Counted from the stretch's first letter, positions 1-6,763 are shown. The stretch: 9,006 bases of DNA from an uncultured Streptococcus sp. (GCA_902479835.1 CABSQC010000029.1:1-9006); one strand, 5' to 3'. The notes: generated from the sequence alone by a model not told the origin. Made by a program: numbers and translations.

Positions 1-144
1 CTTCTATTCTAGAGAAAGGGAGGTTACTAGACCTTCCTAAGCCAGCCTCGAGCTGGAAAACACAAAATGAAAGGATCAAAACGAGGGTGACTGAAAATCT
101 AGGAAAGATATCTAGATTTCTGCTTAGCCCTTGGTATCTTACAT
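1..144 (+). other. Hairpin-rich leader or intergenic segment upstream of pheT
   Basis: No complete gene is visible here. One forward frame is open from position 3 to a TAG at 153-155, which would overlap the pheT start, but it has no start inside the window and uses AGG, CTA and ATA codons that look atypical for this genome, so I do not call it a gene. Three hairpins can be seen: arms 17-24 and 31-38 (8 pairs, one G-U), arms 42-46 and 52-56 (CCAGC/GCTGG), and arms 95-102 and 112-119 (AAATCTAG/CTAGATTT). None is followed by a T-run, so none looks like a terminator. In streptococci pheT normally lies downstream of pheS, so this is probably transcribed spacer or leader RNA. Confidence 0.5.
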
Positions 145-2550
145 ATGTTAGTTAGTTATAAATGGTTAAAACAATTGGTGGACGTGGATGTGCCATCAGA
201 AGAGTTGGCTGAAAAAATGTCAACCACAGGGATCGAGGTAGAAAGTGTGGAATCACCTGCTGCTGGTCTCTCAAAAATTGTCGTCGGTGAAGTCTTGTCT
301 TGTGAAGATGTACCCGAAACACACTTGCATGTCTGCCAAGTTAATGTGGGTGAAGAAGAAGCGCGTCAAATCGTCTGTGGAGCACCAAATGTGCGTGCAG
401 GCATCAAGGTTATGGTGGCTCTTCCAGGTGCTCGCATCGCAGATAACTACAAGATTAAAAAAGGGAAAATCCGTGGTTTGGAATCCCTTGGGATGATCTG
501 TTCACTTGGTGAGTTGGGTATTTCTGACTCCGTTGTACCGAAAGAATTTGCAGATGGCATCCAAATCTTGCCAGAAGATGCTGTTCCAGGAGAAGAAGTC
601 TTCTCTTACCTAGACTTGGATGATGAAATCATCGAGCTTTCTATCACTCCAAACCGTGCAGATGCCCTTTCGATGCGTGGGGTAGCACATGAAGTAGCAG
701 CCATCTATGACAAGGCTGTGAACTTCAAAGACTTTACCTTGACCGAAACAGACCAAGCTGCAGCAGATGCTCTTTCTGTCAGCATTGACACAGACAAGGC
801 TCCTTATTATGCAGCTCGTATTTTGGACAATGTGACCATTGCACCAAGTCCACAATGGTTGCAAAACCTCCTCATGAATGAAGGTATCCGTCCCATCAAT
901 AATGTGGTCGACGTGACCAACTATATCCTGCTTTACTTTGGTCAGCCTATGCATGCCTTTGACTTGGATACCTTTGAAGGAAATGACATCCGTGTGCGTG
1001 AAGCGCGTGCAGGTGAGAAATTGGTGACCTTGGACGGGGAAGAGCGTGAGTTGGAAACAAGTGACCTCGTGATTACGGTTGCTGATAAACCTGTTGCCCT
1101 TGCAGGTGTCATGGGGGGAGAGGCTACAGAAATCTCTGAAAACTCTAGTCGTGTCGTCCTTGAAGCAGCTGTCTTCAATGGCAAATCGATCCGTAAGACC
1201 AGCGGTCGCCTCAACCTTCGTTCTGAATCATCTTCTCGCTTTGAAAAAGGGATCAACGTGGCAACTGTTAATGAAGCCCTTGATGCAGCAGCGAGCATGA
1301 TTGCTGAATTGGCTGGTGCAACCGTGCGTAAGGGCATCGTTTCAGCAGGTCAGTTGGATACTTCAGATGTGGAAGTTTCTTCCACTCTTGCAGACGTTAA
1401 CCGTGTCCTTGGAACAGAGCTTTCCTACGCGGATGTTGAGGATGTCTTCCGTCGTCTTGGTTTTGGCCTTTCTGGAAATGCAGAAAGCTTCACAGTCAGC
1501 GTTCCTCGTCGCCGTTGGGACATCACTATCGAAGCGGATCTTTTTGAAGAAATTGCTCGGATTTATGGTTATGACAAATTACCAGCAACCCTTCCAAAAG
1601 ATGACGGGACAGCCGGTGAATTGACAGCGACTCAAAAATTGCGTCGCCAAGTTCGGACCATTGCTGAAGGGGCTGGATTGACAGAAATCATCACTTACGC
1701 CTTGACAACTCCTGAAAAAGCAGTGGAGTTTACGACTGCACCAAGCAACTTAACGGAGCTCATGTGGCCAATGACTGTGGACCGTTCAGTCCTCCGTCAA
1801 AATATGGTTTCAGGTATTTTAGATACAGTTGCCTACAACGTAGCGCGTAAGAACAAAGATTTGGCTCTCTATGAGATCGGAAAAGTTTTCGAGCAAACTG
1901 GTAATCCAAAAGAAGACTTGCCAAATGAAATCAATAGCTTTGCCTTTGCTTTGACTGGCTTAGTTGCTGAAAAAGACTTCCAAACTTCAGCTGTTCCAGT
2001 TGACTTCTTCTATGCTAAGGGAATCTTGGAAGCCCTCTTTGCTCGCTTGGGTCTTGAAGTGACTTATACAGCAACACAGGAAATCAAGAGTCTCCACCCA
2101 GGACGTACAGCCTTGATCTCTCTCGGTGACCAAGTTCTTGGTTTCCTCGGTCAAGTACACCCTGTGACGGCTAAGGCTTATGATATTCCTGAGACTTATG
2201 TAGCTGAGCTTAACCTTTCAGCTGTTGAAGCAGCCCTTCAACCAGCCACAGCCTTTGTGGAAATCACTAAATTCCCAGCTGTGAGCCGTGATATCGCCCT
2301 TCTCCTCAAAGCAGAAGTGACTCACCAAGAGGTGGTCGATGCCATCCAAGCAGCTGGCGTGAAACGTTTGACAGATATCAAACTCTTTGACGTCTTCTCA
2401 GGCGAAAAACTAGGACTTGGTATGAAGTCAATGGCTTATAGCTTGACCTTCCAAAATCCAGAAGATAGCTTGACAGATGAAGAAGTTGCACGCTACATGG
2501 AAAAAATCCAAGCTTCTCTCGAAGAAAAAGTAGACGCAGAAGTACGTTAA
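145..2550 (+). CDS. pheT: Phenylalanine--tRNA ligase beta subunit
   Basis: This is the large subunit of the cytoplasmic (alpha-beta)2 phenylalanyl-tRNA synthetase, which charges tRNA-Phe using ATP and phenylalanine. The 801 residues match the usual streptococcal length. Visible domains in order: the N-terminal [13 protein letters not shown] block, an EMAP/OB-type tRNA-binding domain (about 40-150, with [10 protein letters not shown] and KIKKGKIRG), the B3/4 editing domain (about 215-390, with the conserved [14 protein letters not shown]), the B5 domain (about 407-480), the synthetase-like core (about 485-690, with [12 protein letters not shown]), and the C-terminal ferredoxin-fold anticodon-binding domain (about 704-801, starting [13 protein letters not shown]). 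The catalytic alpha chain PheS must be encoded outside the window. The start is set by the conserved N-terminus, not by a ribosome site: no Shine-Dalgarno sequence lies in the usual place. Transcription ends at a hairpin directly after the stop codon. The reading frame is intact. Confidence 0.98.
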   Translation: MLVSYKWLKQLVDVDVPSEELAEKMSTTGIEVESVESPAAGLSKIVVGEVLSCEDVPETHLHVCQVNVGEEEARQIVCGAPNVRAGIKVMVALPGARIADNYKIKKGKIRGLESLGMICSLGELGISDSVVPKEFADGIQILPEDAVPGEEVFSYLDLDDEIIELSITPNRADALSMRGVAHEVAAIYDKAVNFKDFTLTETDQAAADALSVSIDTDKAPYYAARILDNVTIAPSPQWLQNLLMNEGIRPINNVVDVTNYILLYFGQPMHAFDLDTFEGNDIRVREARAGEKLVTLDGEERELETSDLVITVADKPVALAGVMGGEATEISENSSRVVLEAAVFNGKSIRKTSGRLNLRSESSSRFEKGINVATVNEALDAAASMIAELAGATVRKGIVSAGQLDTSDVEVSSTLADVNRVLGTELSYADVEDVFRRLGFGLSGNAESFTVSVPRRRWDITIEADLFEEIARIYGYDKLPATLPKDDGTAGELTATQKLRRQVRTIAEGAGLTEIITYALTTPEKAVEFTTAPSNLTELMWPMTVDRSVLRQNMVSGILDTVAYNVARKNKDLALYEIGKVFEQTGNPKEDLPNEINSFAFALTGLVAEKDFQTSAVPVDFFYAKGILEALFARLGLEVTYTATQEIKSLHPGRTALISLGDQVLGFLGQVHPVTAKAYDIPETYVAELNLSAVEAALQPATAFVEITKFPAVSRDIALLLKAEVTHQEVVDAIQAAGVKRLTDIKLFDVFSGEKLGLGMKSMAYSLTFQNPEDSLTDEEVARYMEKIQASLEEKVDAEVR

Positions 2551-2561
2551 AATGTGTATAG

Positions 2562-2593
2562 AAAAAACCGTTGATGACTCATCAACGGTTTTT
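2562..2593. terminator. Bidirectional Rho-independent terminator between pheT and the acetyltransferase gene
   Basis: The arms CCGTTGATGA (2568-2577) and TCATCAACGG (2579-2588) are perfectly complementary; with a realistic loop about 8-9 pairs form. An A-run (2562-2567) precedes the stem and a T-run (2589-2593) follows it, so either strand gives a stem plus U-tract. It begins 11 bases after the pheT stop and lies about 10 bases beyond the stop of the convergent minus-strand gene, so it can serve both. Confidence 0.93.
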
Positions 2594-2603
2594 AAAATTC
2601 ATT

Positions 2604-3074
2604 TTACAAGATGGTTTCCATGACCGTTTCTTGAGGTTTCATGCCCTGTCTTTGATAGAAGCGAAGGGCTCCTTCATTGTCATTCCAGACATTAAGTGTC
2701 ATGTTGTAGCATCCGATTTCCTTGGCATAACGAAGGGCAAACTGATAAAGTTGATCGCCGATTTTTTGTCCACGCGTTGCTTGATCGACACACAAGTCCT
2801 CGATGAAGAGGGTTTTTATCGGATGAAGCACAGGATTGTCAGAGACTTCTTTAATGGTGATGAAGAGATGTCCTAGGATCTGGTCATCCGCATTTTCGTA
2901 GACGAAAATCGGTGTCTGCTCTTGCGTCATTAACTTTTTCAATTCTTCTTCACTATATTTTCCGCCACTTTCTTTGAAAATATCGGGACGGGCTTGGTGG
3001 TGAACGGAAAGAATTTGTTCTAAGAGACCAAGCAAAGCAGGAATATCTTTTGGTTGAGCTGAACGAATCGTCAT
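2604..3074 (-). CDS. GNAT-family N-acetyltransferase
   Basis: The product is a 156-residue single-domain GCN5-related acetyltransferase, expected to move an acetyl group from acetyl-CoA to an amine; the substrate is unknown. The N-terminus MTIRSAQPKDIPALLGLL is the typical first strand and helix of the fold. The core LFIEDLCVD (about 89-97) is followed by an acetyl-CoA pyrophosphate loop RGQKIG (101-106), where the usual middle glycine is lysine, a fairly common variant. The segment NDNEGALRFYQRQGM near the C-terminus is the classic GNAT motif B region. I chose the ATG at 3074 because an AAGGAGG ribosome site lies 6 bases upstream. A longer reading from 3104 would start inside the promoter's -10 box. 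The gene is monocistronic, convergent with pheT, with its own promoter and a shared terminator. A location next to pheT does not by itself imply a link to translation. Confidence 0.92.
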   Translation of the reverse strand: MTIRSAQPKDIPALLGLLEQILSVHHQARPDIFKESGGKYSEEELKKLMTQEQTPIFVYENADDQILGHLFITIKEVSDNPVLHPIKTLFIEDLCVDQATRGQKIGDQLYQFALRYAKEIGCYNMTLNVWNDNEGALRFYQRQGMKPQETVMETIL

Positions 3075-3080
3075 GTAGAT

Positions 3081-3087
3081 CCTCCTT
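3081..3087 (-). promoter_or_regulatory. Ribosome binding site fixing the acetyltransferase start
   Basis: On the minus strand AAGGAGG stands 6 bases before the ATG at 3074. This decides the start against the in-frame ATG at 3104, which has no such site. Confidence 0.9.
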
Positions 3088-3102
3088 AGTAGTATTTTCT
3101 TC

Positions 3103-3132
3103 ATTATAAAAATTTCTTACAGAGCTTGTCAA
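3103..3132 (-). promoter_or_regulatory. Sigma-70-type promoter of the acetyltransferase gene
   Basis: On the minus strand a perfect -35 TTGACA (3132-3127) and a perfect -10 TATAAT (3108-3103) are separated by 18 bases. Transcription should begin near 3096, giving a short leader that carries the AAGGAGG site. Confidence 0.88.
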
Positions 3133-3148
3133 TGGAAAAAGGAACGCT

Positions 3149-3181
3149 AAAAGGTGCGCAAATGCGGGCCTTTTATTTCTT
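3149..3181 (+). terminator. Terminator-like hairpin with no evident gene upstream
   Basis: The arms AAAAGGTGCGC (3149-3159) and GCGGGCCTTTT (3164-3174) pair with one G-U and one G-G mismatch around the loop AAAT, and the right arm runs into TTTTATTTCTT. It has the form of a rightward intrinsic terminator. No rightward gene lies directly before it, because the flank is the start of the minus-strand acetyltransferase gene. It may insulate the downstream promoter from read-through, end a small RNA, or be left over from a lost gene. Confidence 0.5.
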
Positions 3182-3194
3182 ACCTCAAATGATC

Positions 3195-3259
3195 TTGTCA
3201 ACCATATTTTTATTTTTGACAAATATTTTTATTTTTTTGACAAATATGCTTGTCAAAAA
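3195..3259 (+). promoter_or_regulatory. Candidate multi-site operator of the five-gene cassette
   Basis: Four near-palindromic heptamers TTG(A/T)CAA occur at 3195-3201, 3216-3222, 3237-3243 and 3250-3256, with start-to-start distances of 21, 21 and 13 bases. The last two sit in a longer inverted repeat: TTTTTGACA (3234-3242) and TGTCAAAAA (3251-3259) are 9-base arms around an 8-base centre. The right arm covers the -35 box of the promoter. This is what a repressor operator looks like. The nearest candidate binder is the XRE-type protein encoded second in the operon, but that pairing is inferred. Confidence 0.5.
3204..3243 (+). repeat. Tandem AT-rich repeat, two units
   Basis: Unit one (3204-3222) reads ATATTTTTATTTTTGACAA. 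Unit two (3223-3243) is the same sequence with two extra T residues before GACAA. The unit places TTGACAA copies exactly 21 bases apart, close to two helical turns, so a protein bound at both would sit on the same face of the DNA. The T-tracts could also bend the DNA or act as an UP-like element. Confidence 0.7.
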
Positions 3260-3278
3260 GAAAAAGAAGTGTTACAAT
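3250..3278 (+). promoter_or_regulatory. Extended -10 promoter of the five-gene cassette
   Basis: The -35 TTGTCA (3250-3255) and -10 TACAAT (3273-3278) are 17 bases apart, and TGT directly before the -10 gives the TGn extended element. Start of transcription is expected near 3284-3286, about 25 bases before the first ATG. The TTGACA copies at 3216 and 3237 look like -35 boxes but have no -10 at the right distance. Confidence 0.82.
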
Positions 3279-3308
3279 GTTTTTAGTTGAAAGAAGGGGA
3301 GGTTTCTT

Positions 3309-3617
3309 ATGGGAGCCATATGGATTCTATTTATCCCTTTTCTGGTTATCGTTTATGCAAGCTCAGAAAAGAAGATAAAAGGATTGAACAGACGCATCAG
3401 ACGATTAGAAAAACAAGTGAAAGGAAATCAAGACATGTCTAGACTTTTAGAAGAATTGAAAGGCCAAACGGCCACTGTTACGTTAAATGGTTTTGGAACT
3501 AAATATGAGATTATGGATATCGATGAAGATTGGGTCAAATTGAGCCGTGAGAATAGGAAAAAAGAGAAGGAAACCAAATTAGTTCGCATCGAAGATATTC
3601 AAGGTATTCAACTATAA
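3309..3617 (+). CDS. Small membrane-anchored coiled-coil protein, function unknown
   Basis: The 102-residue product has three visible parts. Residues 2-18 (GAIWILFIPFLVIVYAS) form one hydrophobic membrane segment. Residues about 20-50 are highly charged with heptad-like spacing (IKGLNRRIRRLEKQ), probably a coiled coil. Residues about 52-102 alternate in a beta-like pattern (TATVTLNGFGTKYEIMDID and KLVRIEDIQGIQL), resembling a small SH3/LSM-like barrel, though that is a guess from the pattern. The basic residues after the membrane segment predict a cytoplasmic C-terminus. The start has a strong GGGGAGG (3296-3302) 6 bases upstream. It is the first gene of the cassette and ends 13 bases before the XRE regulator. 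I do not recognise a named family. Its position suggests a partner of the regulator or transporter, which is inference. Confidence 0.85.
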   Translation: MGAIWILFIPFLVIVYASSEKKIKGLNRRIRRLEKQVKGNQDMSRLLEELKGQTATVTLNGFGTKYEIMDIDEDWVKLSRENRKKEKETKLVRIEDIQGIQL

Positions 3618-3630
3618 GGGGGCGGATGCC

Positions 3631-3840
3631 ATGATCTTAAAAAATCGACTGAAAGAGCTGAGGGCGCGTGATGGTCTCAACCAATCCGAGCTAGCCAAGC
3701 TAGCTGGAGTCTCGCGCCAGTCTATCAGTCTCTTGGAGCGGGGTGAATACACCCCTTCGGTTATCATTGCCATCACCATCGCCCAGATTTTCAAGGAACC
3801 GGTGGAAAATGTTTTTAGTCTAGTAGAGGAAGAGGAATAA
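3631..3840 (+). CDS. XRE/Cro-family helix-turn-helix regulator, single domain
   Basis: This 69-residue protein is almost entirely one HTH_3 domain (about residues 5-60). The pair of helices in LNQSELAKLAGVSRQSISLLERGEYTPS is a textbook Cro/C1 recognition motif, and the end EPVENVFSLVEEEE is an acidic tail. It matches the compact type gathered in COG1476 (YgzD/YozG-like), which lacks a ligand or dimerisation domain, so any signal must come from a partner protein. AAGGGGG (3616-3622) overlapping the previous stop serves as ribosome site, 8 bases before the ATG. The downstream membrane-protein gene starts 2 bases after its stop, so the two are probably translationally coupled. It probably represses the promoter at 3250-3278, given the TTG(A/T)CAA sites there, but this is untested. 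Confidence 0.93.
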   Translation: MILKNRLKELRARDGLNQSELAKLAGVSRQSISLLERGEYTPSVIIAITIAQIFKEPVENVFSLVEEEE

Positions 3841-3842
3841 CA

Positions 3843-4640
3843 ATGAAAAAGCAACAAAAAGAACGAACCCCGCGTTACCGTTTTTGGAGAAATGTAGGGA
3901 TCATTACCGTTTCTGGTTTGATCGGAGGAGTTATCGGATTTTTGACAGAAATGTTTGGATACGAAAAGCCCCTAGAAATCCAATCCTTCTTTAGTAAAGA
4001 AGTACTCCTTTTGGGCTCAGCAGTTTTATTCTTAGTCGCATTTATACTCACGATGGTCTTACTGATGTGCGCGAGAAAAGTCCATCAAAAGATGCTCCAA
4101 ATAGAAGACGATGATGAAGCCTATCACTATGACATTCAAAAGAAAAAACTATATGGCTTAGCGACCATTTTTAAAGGCATCATGATCTTGCCCTACTTTT
4201 TAGTCGTCATTTTTTATAGTCAATTGGTCGACTTAGATAGACCTGGCGCTGGGGACATGGCTTTTATCTTTGGAGACTTTACCATGCTCTATCTCTTTCT
4301 TGTCTTGATTGCCCTATTTTTCCTATCGGATATCTTCTTTCGCAAGACCTTCCATCTGATTTATGGAAAACCGATTCCCCGCAATGCCAATGCCAAGGAA
4401 GTGCGTGAATTTATGATGAGTATGATGGATGAAGCAGAAAAGCAGATTAGCTACGAGGAAAACTATGAAATTATCATTAAGTTAAGCAATTATATCTTGC
4501 CGATTTCCTTAATTGCGATATTCTTAGTTGGCATTGCTTTCCATACAGATATCTTGTTAGCATTAGTAGTGGTATCACTGATTTATGTCTATATCTTGGT
4601 CTCTCAGTACAAGATTACCAAACGTTATTATAAAGAGTAG
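3843..4640 (+). CDS. DUF3169-like six-helix membrane protein
   Basis: The 265-residue protein has about six hydrophobic segments, near residues 17-38, 53-77, 106-127, 140-163, 210-232 and 235-256. A basic N-terminus (MKKQQKERTPRYRFWR) predicts that end inside. Two cytoplasmic loops stand out: an acidic stretch IEDDDEAYHYDIQKKK (about 87-102) and a loop of about 45 residues after the fourth helix, containing KEVREFMMSMMDEAEKQ. Pattern and company (a small XRE regulator before it, an ABC exporter after it) fit the DUF3169 family, whose role is unknown; I assign that from memory, not from a search. An AGAGGA site inside the 3' end of the regulator gene lies 6 bases before the ATG. It could be an inhibitor or sensor partner of the regulator, or an accessory transporter subunit; neither is shown. 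Confidence 0.9.
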   Translation: MKKQQKERTPRYRFWRNVGIITVSGLIGGVIGFLTEMFGYEKPLEIQSFFSKEVLLLGSAVLFLVAFILTMVLLMCARKVHQKMLQIEDDDEAYHYDIQKKKLYGLATIFKGIMILPYFLVVIFYSQLVDLDRPGAGDMAFIFGDFTMLYLFLVLIALFFLSDIFFRKTFHLIYGKPIPRNANAKEVREFMMSMMDEAEKQISYEENYEIIIKLSNYILPISLIAIFLVGIAFHTDILLALVVVSLIYVYILVSQYKITKRYYKE

Positions 4641-4651
4641 AGGAGTCATCC

Positions 4652-5545
4652 ATGTTAGAAATTAGAAATTTAGAAAAAAGCTTTGGGAATAAGCAGGTTC
4701 TCTTCGGAGTAGATCTGACAGCTCAACAAGGGCATATCCTTGGCTTAGTTGGGAAAAATGGGGCCGGGAAAACAACTATTTTCCACAGTATCTTGCGCTT
4801 TTTGGACTACAGCGGCGAGATTCGCCTAGGTGGCAAAGCGATCACCCAAGAAACCTACAAGGAAATTGGCTATTTGCCAGAAGAACGTAGTCTTATGCCA
4901 AAACTCACGATTTTTGAGCAGGTCCGCTATTTGGCTGCCTTAAAAGGAATGAGCACTGCTGAGGTCAAGGAAAAATTACCGACCTGGATGGAAAAACTCC
5001 AAGTAAAAGGAAAATTGACCGATAAAATCAAGAGTCTCTCAAAAGGGAACCAACAGAAGGTGCAATTGATCATCACCTTGATCCATGAGCCTAAATTGAT
5101 CATATTAGATGAACCCTTTAGTGGCTTGGATCCGGTCAATACAGAAGTGCTCAAGCAGGTCATCTTTGAAGAAAAAGAGCGTGGGGCAACCATTATCTTT
5201 TCTGACCACGTCATGACCAATGTTGAAGAGTTGTGTGATGATATCCTAATGATCCGTGATGGTTCGGTTGTCCTTTCAGGGCCTGTCCAAGAGGTCCGGA
5301 ATAGCTATGGCAAGACTCGCCTCTTTGTCTCAAACGACTTTAGCAAAGAAGAGCTAGAAGCTCTGCCACACGTGACCAAGGTCAGCATGACCAAGCAAGG
5401 GACGTGGAAGTTGATCTTGGATGATGCATCAGCTGGTCCAGAATTATTTGACCGCTTGACCAAGGGCCACTACCTAGCAACCTTTGACCACCAAGCCCCA
5501 ACTATTGATGAGATCTTTAAACTTGAATCAGGAGTAGAAGTATGA
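4652..5545 (+). CDS. ABC transporter ATP-binding protein (YhaQ/NatA type)
   Basis: The 297-residue nucleotide-binding subunit energises the membrane permease encoded next. Walker A is GKNGAGKT (34-41), the signature is LSKGNQQKVQ (129-138), Walker B is LIILDEP (149-155), the D-loop is SGLD (157-160) and the switch histidine is H185. The Q-loop region reads GYLPEERSL (73-81), with Glu where many ABC proteins have Gln. This, with YLAALKGM shortly after, is typical of the COG4152/YhaQ group. About 80 further C-terminal residues form the DUF4162-like extension common in this export group. An AGAGGAG site (4639-4645) overlapping the preceding stop lies 6 bases before the start. The stop overlaps the permease start as ATGA. 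The substrate cannot be told from the sequence; relatives are linked to Na+ or antimicrobial-peptide export. Confidence 0.95.
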   Translation: MLEIRNLEKSFGNKQVLFGVDLTAQQGHILGLVGKNGAGKTTIFHSILRFLDYSGEIRLGGKAITQETYKEIGYLPEERSLMPKLTIFEQVRYLAALKGMSTAEVKEKLPTWMEKLQVKGKLTDKIKSLSKGNQQKVQLIITLIHEPKLIILDEPFSGLDPVNTEVLKQVIFEEKERGATIIFSDHVMTNVEELCDDILMIRDGSVVLSGPVQEVRNSYGKTRLFVSNDFSKEELEALPHVTKVSMTKQGTWKLILDDASAGPELFDRLTKGHYLATFDHQAPTIDEIFKLESGVEV

Positions 5546-6756
5546 AACAGATGTTTGTCGTAATGAAAGAAACCTATATTAGACAAGTGAAATCATGGAG
5601 TTTCCTCTTCATGGTCTTGGGCCCCTTTCTCTTTTTAGGGTTGAGCGTAGGAATCGGTTATCTGACGGGTTCTTCTACAGATGCTAAGAATCAAGTGGCC
5701 TTGGTAACAGAAGTCTCTGCTGTCAAAGAAAGCCTTAAAGACACAGATGGCTTGACCTTAGACTACAAAGATGAAGCTATAGCTAAAAAAGCCATCAAGG
5801 ATGAGAAAGTAGCTGCTTACTTGACGGTCGATGAAAAAGATGGCCAGCTAGAAGCTACTTATGTGGGCGACCAAGCCATGAAAACGGAATTGAAAAGCCT
5901 TGTCGCTGCTAAATTAAGCCAGGTTCAACAAGGGATCAATCTAGCGCGTGCCAATCTAAGCAAAGAGCAAGTCACAGTCTTGTCTCAACAGGTTTCTCTG
6001 AAAGAAAAAATTGATGAGAAAAAAGAAGGCTTGAAAATGGTGCAAACCATGGTTGCAGGTGCTCTAGGAATGTTGCTTTATATGATTTTGATGTTCTACT
6101 CTGGTATCACAGCCCAAGAAGTGGCCAGTGAAAAAGGAACCAAGATCATGGAAGTGGTCTTCTCTAGTATCAAAGCAACCGACTATTTCTTCGCACGCAT
6201 GCTCGGACTCTTCGGAGTGATTTTTACCCATATTTTTGTCTATGTAGTTGGGCTAGTAGCTGTTTGGATCTTTAGAGCAGATATCCCTGTTGTCAAGGAT
6301 TTTCTCGCTCCAAACTCTCCAATTACCCAACATCTAGCAGAAGCGATCTCGCTCAATACCGTCTTCTTCATTATCCTTGGGGTCTTTATGTATGTGGTGC
6401 TCTCTGCCTTCTTAGGCTCCACAGTAGCACGACCTGAAGATTCAGGAAAAGCGATTTCGCCACTAATGATGTTAGTCCTCTTTAGCTTCTTTGGGGTAAC
6501 CACCTTGGGAAGTGCCGGTGATGTCTTCTTATTGAAGATCGGTTCCTACATTCCATTCATTTCAACCTTCTTCATGCCTTTCCGTACCATTAATGGCTAT
6601 GCGACTGGTCTTGAATCTTGGGCTTCATTGGGAATTGCGGTTCTCTTTACCATCGTGGGAACAGTTCTCATCGCTCGTATCTATGCGAGCCTGATCCTTC
6701 AGACCGATGACCTCGGACCATGGAAGACCATTAAACGTGCTCTTAGCTATCGCTAA
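5542..6756 (+). CDS. ABC-2 type transporter permease (YhaP/NatB type)
   Basis: The 404-residue membrane subunit pairs with the ATPase just upstream. After a short cytoplasmic lead comes one helix (about 19-41), then a large hydrophilic domain (about 44-165) expected outside the membrane, then a cluster of helices at about 168-191, 220-244, 270-293, 306-322, 331-350 and 358-385. This is the ABC2_membrane_3 layout. The family motif QEVASEKGTKIMEV (192-205) follows the second helix, and ARPEDSGKAISP (296-307) precedes the fifth. The ATGA overlap with the ATPase gene implies translational coupling; AGGAG (5530-5534) is 7 bases before the start. A terminator follows the stop at once, so this closes the cassette. 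Direction is probably outward, as for NatAB and YhaQP relatives; the substrate is unknown. Confidence 0.95.
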   Translation: MKQMFVVMKETYIRQVKSWSFLFMVLGPFLFLGLSVGIGYLTGSSTDAKNQVALVTEVSAVKESLKDTDGLTLDYKDEAIAKKAIKDEKVAAYLTVDEKDGQLEATYVGDQAMKTELKSLVAAKLSQVQQGINLARANLSKEQVTVLSQQVSLKEKIDEKKEGLKMVQTMVAGALGMLLYMILMFYSGITAQEVASEKGTKIMEVVFSSIKATDYFFARMLGLFGVIFTHIFVYVVGLVAVWIFRADIPVVKDFLAPNSPITQHLAEAISLNTVFFIILGVFMYVVLSAFLGSTVARPEDSGKAISPLMMLVLFSFFGVTTLGSAGDVFLLKIGSYIPFISTFFMPFRTINGYATGLESWASLGIAVLFTIVGTVLIARIYASLILQTDDLGPWKTIKRALSYR

Positions 6757-6763
6757 TCAGATG

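Noticed and set aside
17..38. AGGGAGGTTAC resembling the conserved T-box sequence upstream of a tRNA synthetase gene
   Set aside because: It lacks the TGG bulge and the conserved ACCGCG end, and no terminator or antiterminator pair follows.
3..155. Forward frame open for about 50 codons, as a possible C-terminal end of an upstream gene overlapping pheT
   Set aside because: No start inside the window, several codons rare in this genome, no recognisable protein pattern, and it runs through visible hairpins. It stays possible if the sequence before position 1 continues the frame.
942..1337. Minus-strand frame of 131 codons inside pheT
   Set aside because: Antisense shadow of an intact conserved gene; no promoter, ribosome site or recognisable fold.
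2571..2876. Forward open frame of 101 codons antisense to the acetyltransferase
   Set aside because: It begins inside the terminator stem with no ribosome site and shadows a well-supported GNAT gene on the other strand.
3075..3104. Ten-residue N-terminal extension of the acetyltransferase starting at 3104
   Set aside because: That ATG lies within the -10 box, so it would not be in the mRNA, and AAGGAGG clearly marks the start at 3074.
2953..3222. Minus-strand frame of 89 codons across the divergent region
   Set aside because: It overlaps the acetyltransferase in another frame and spans its promoter; the translation shows no domain-like pattern.
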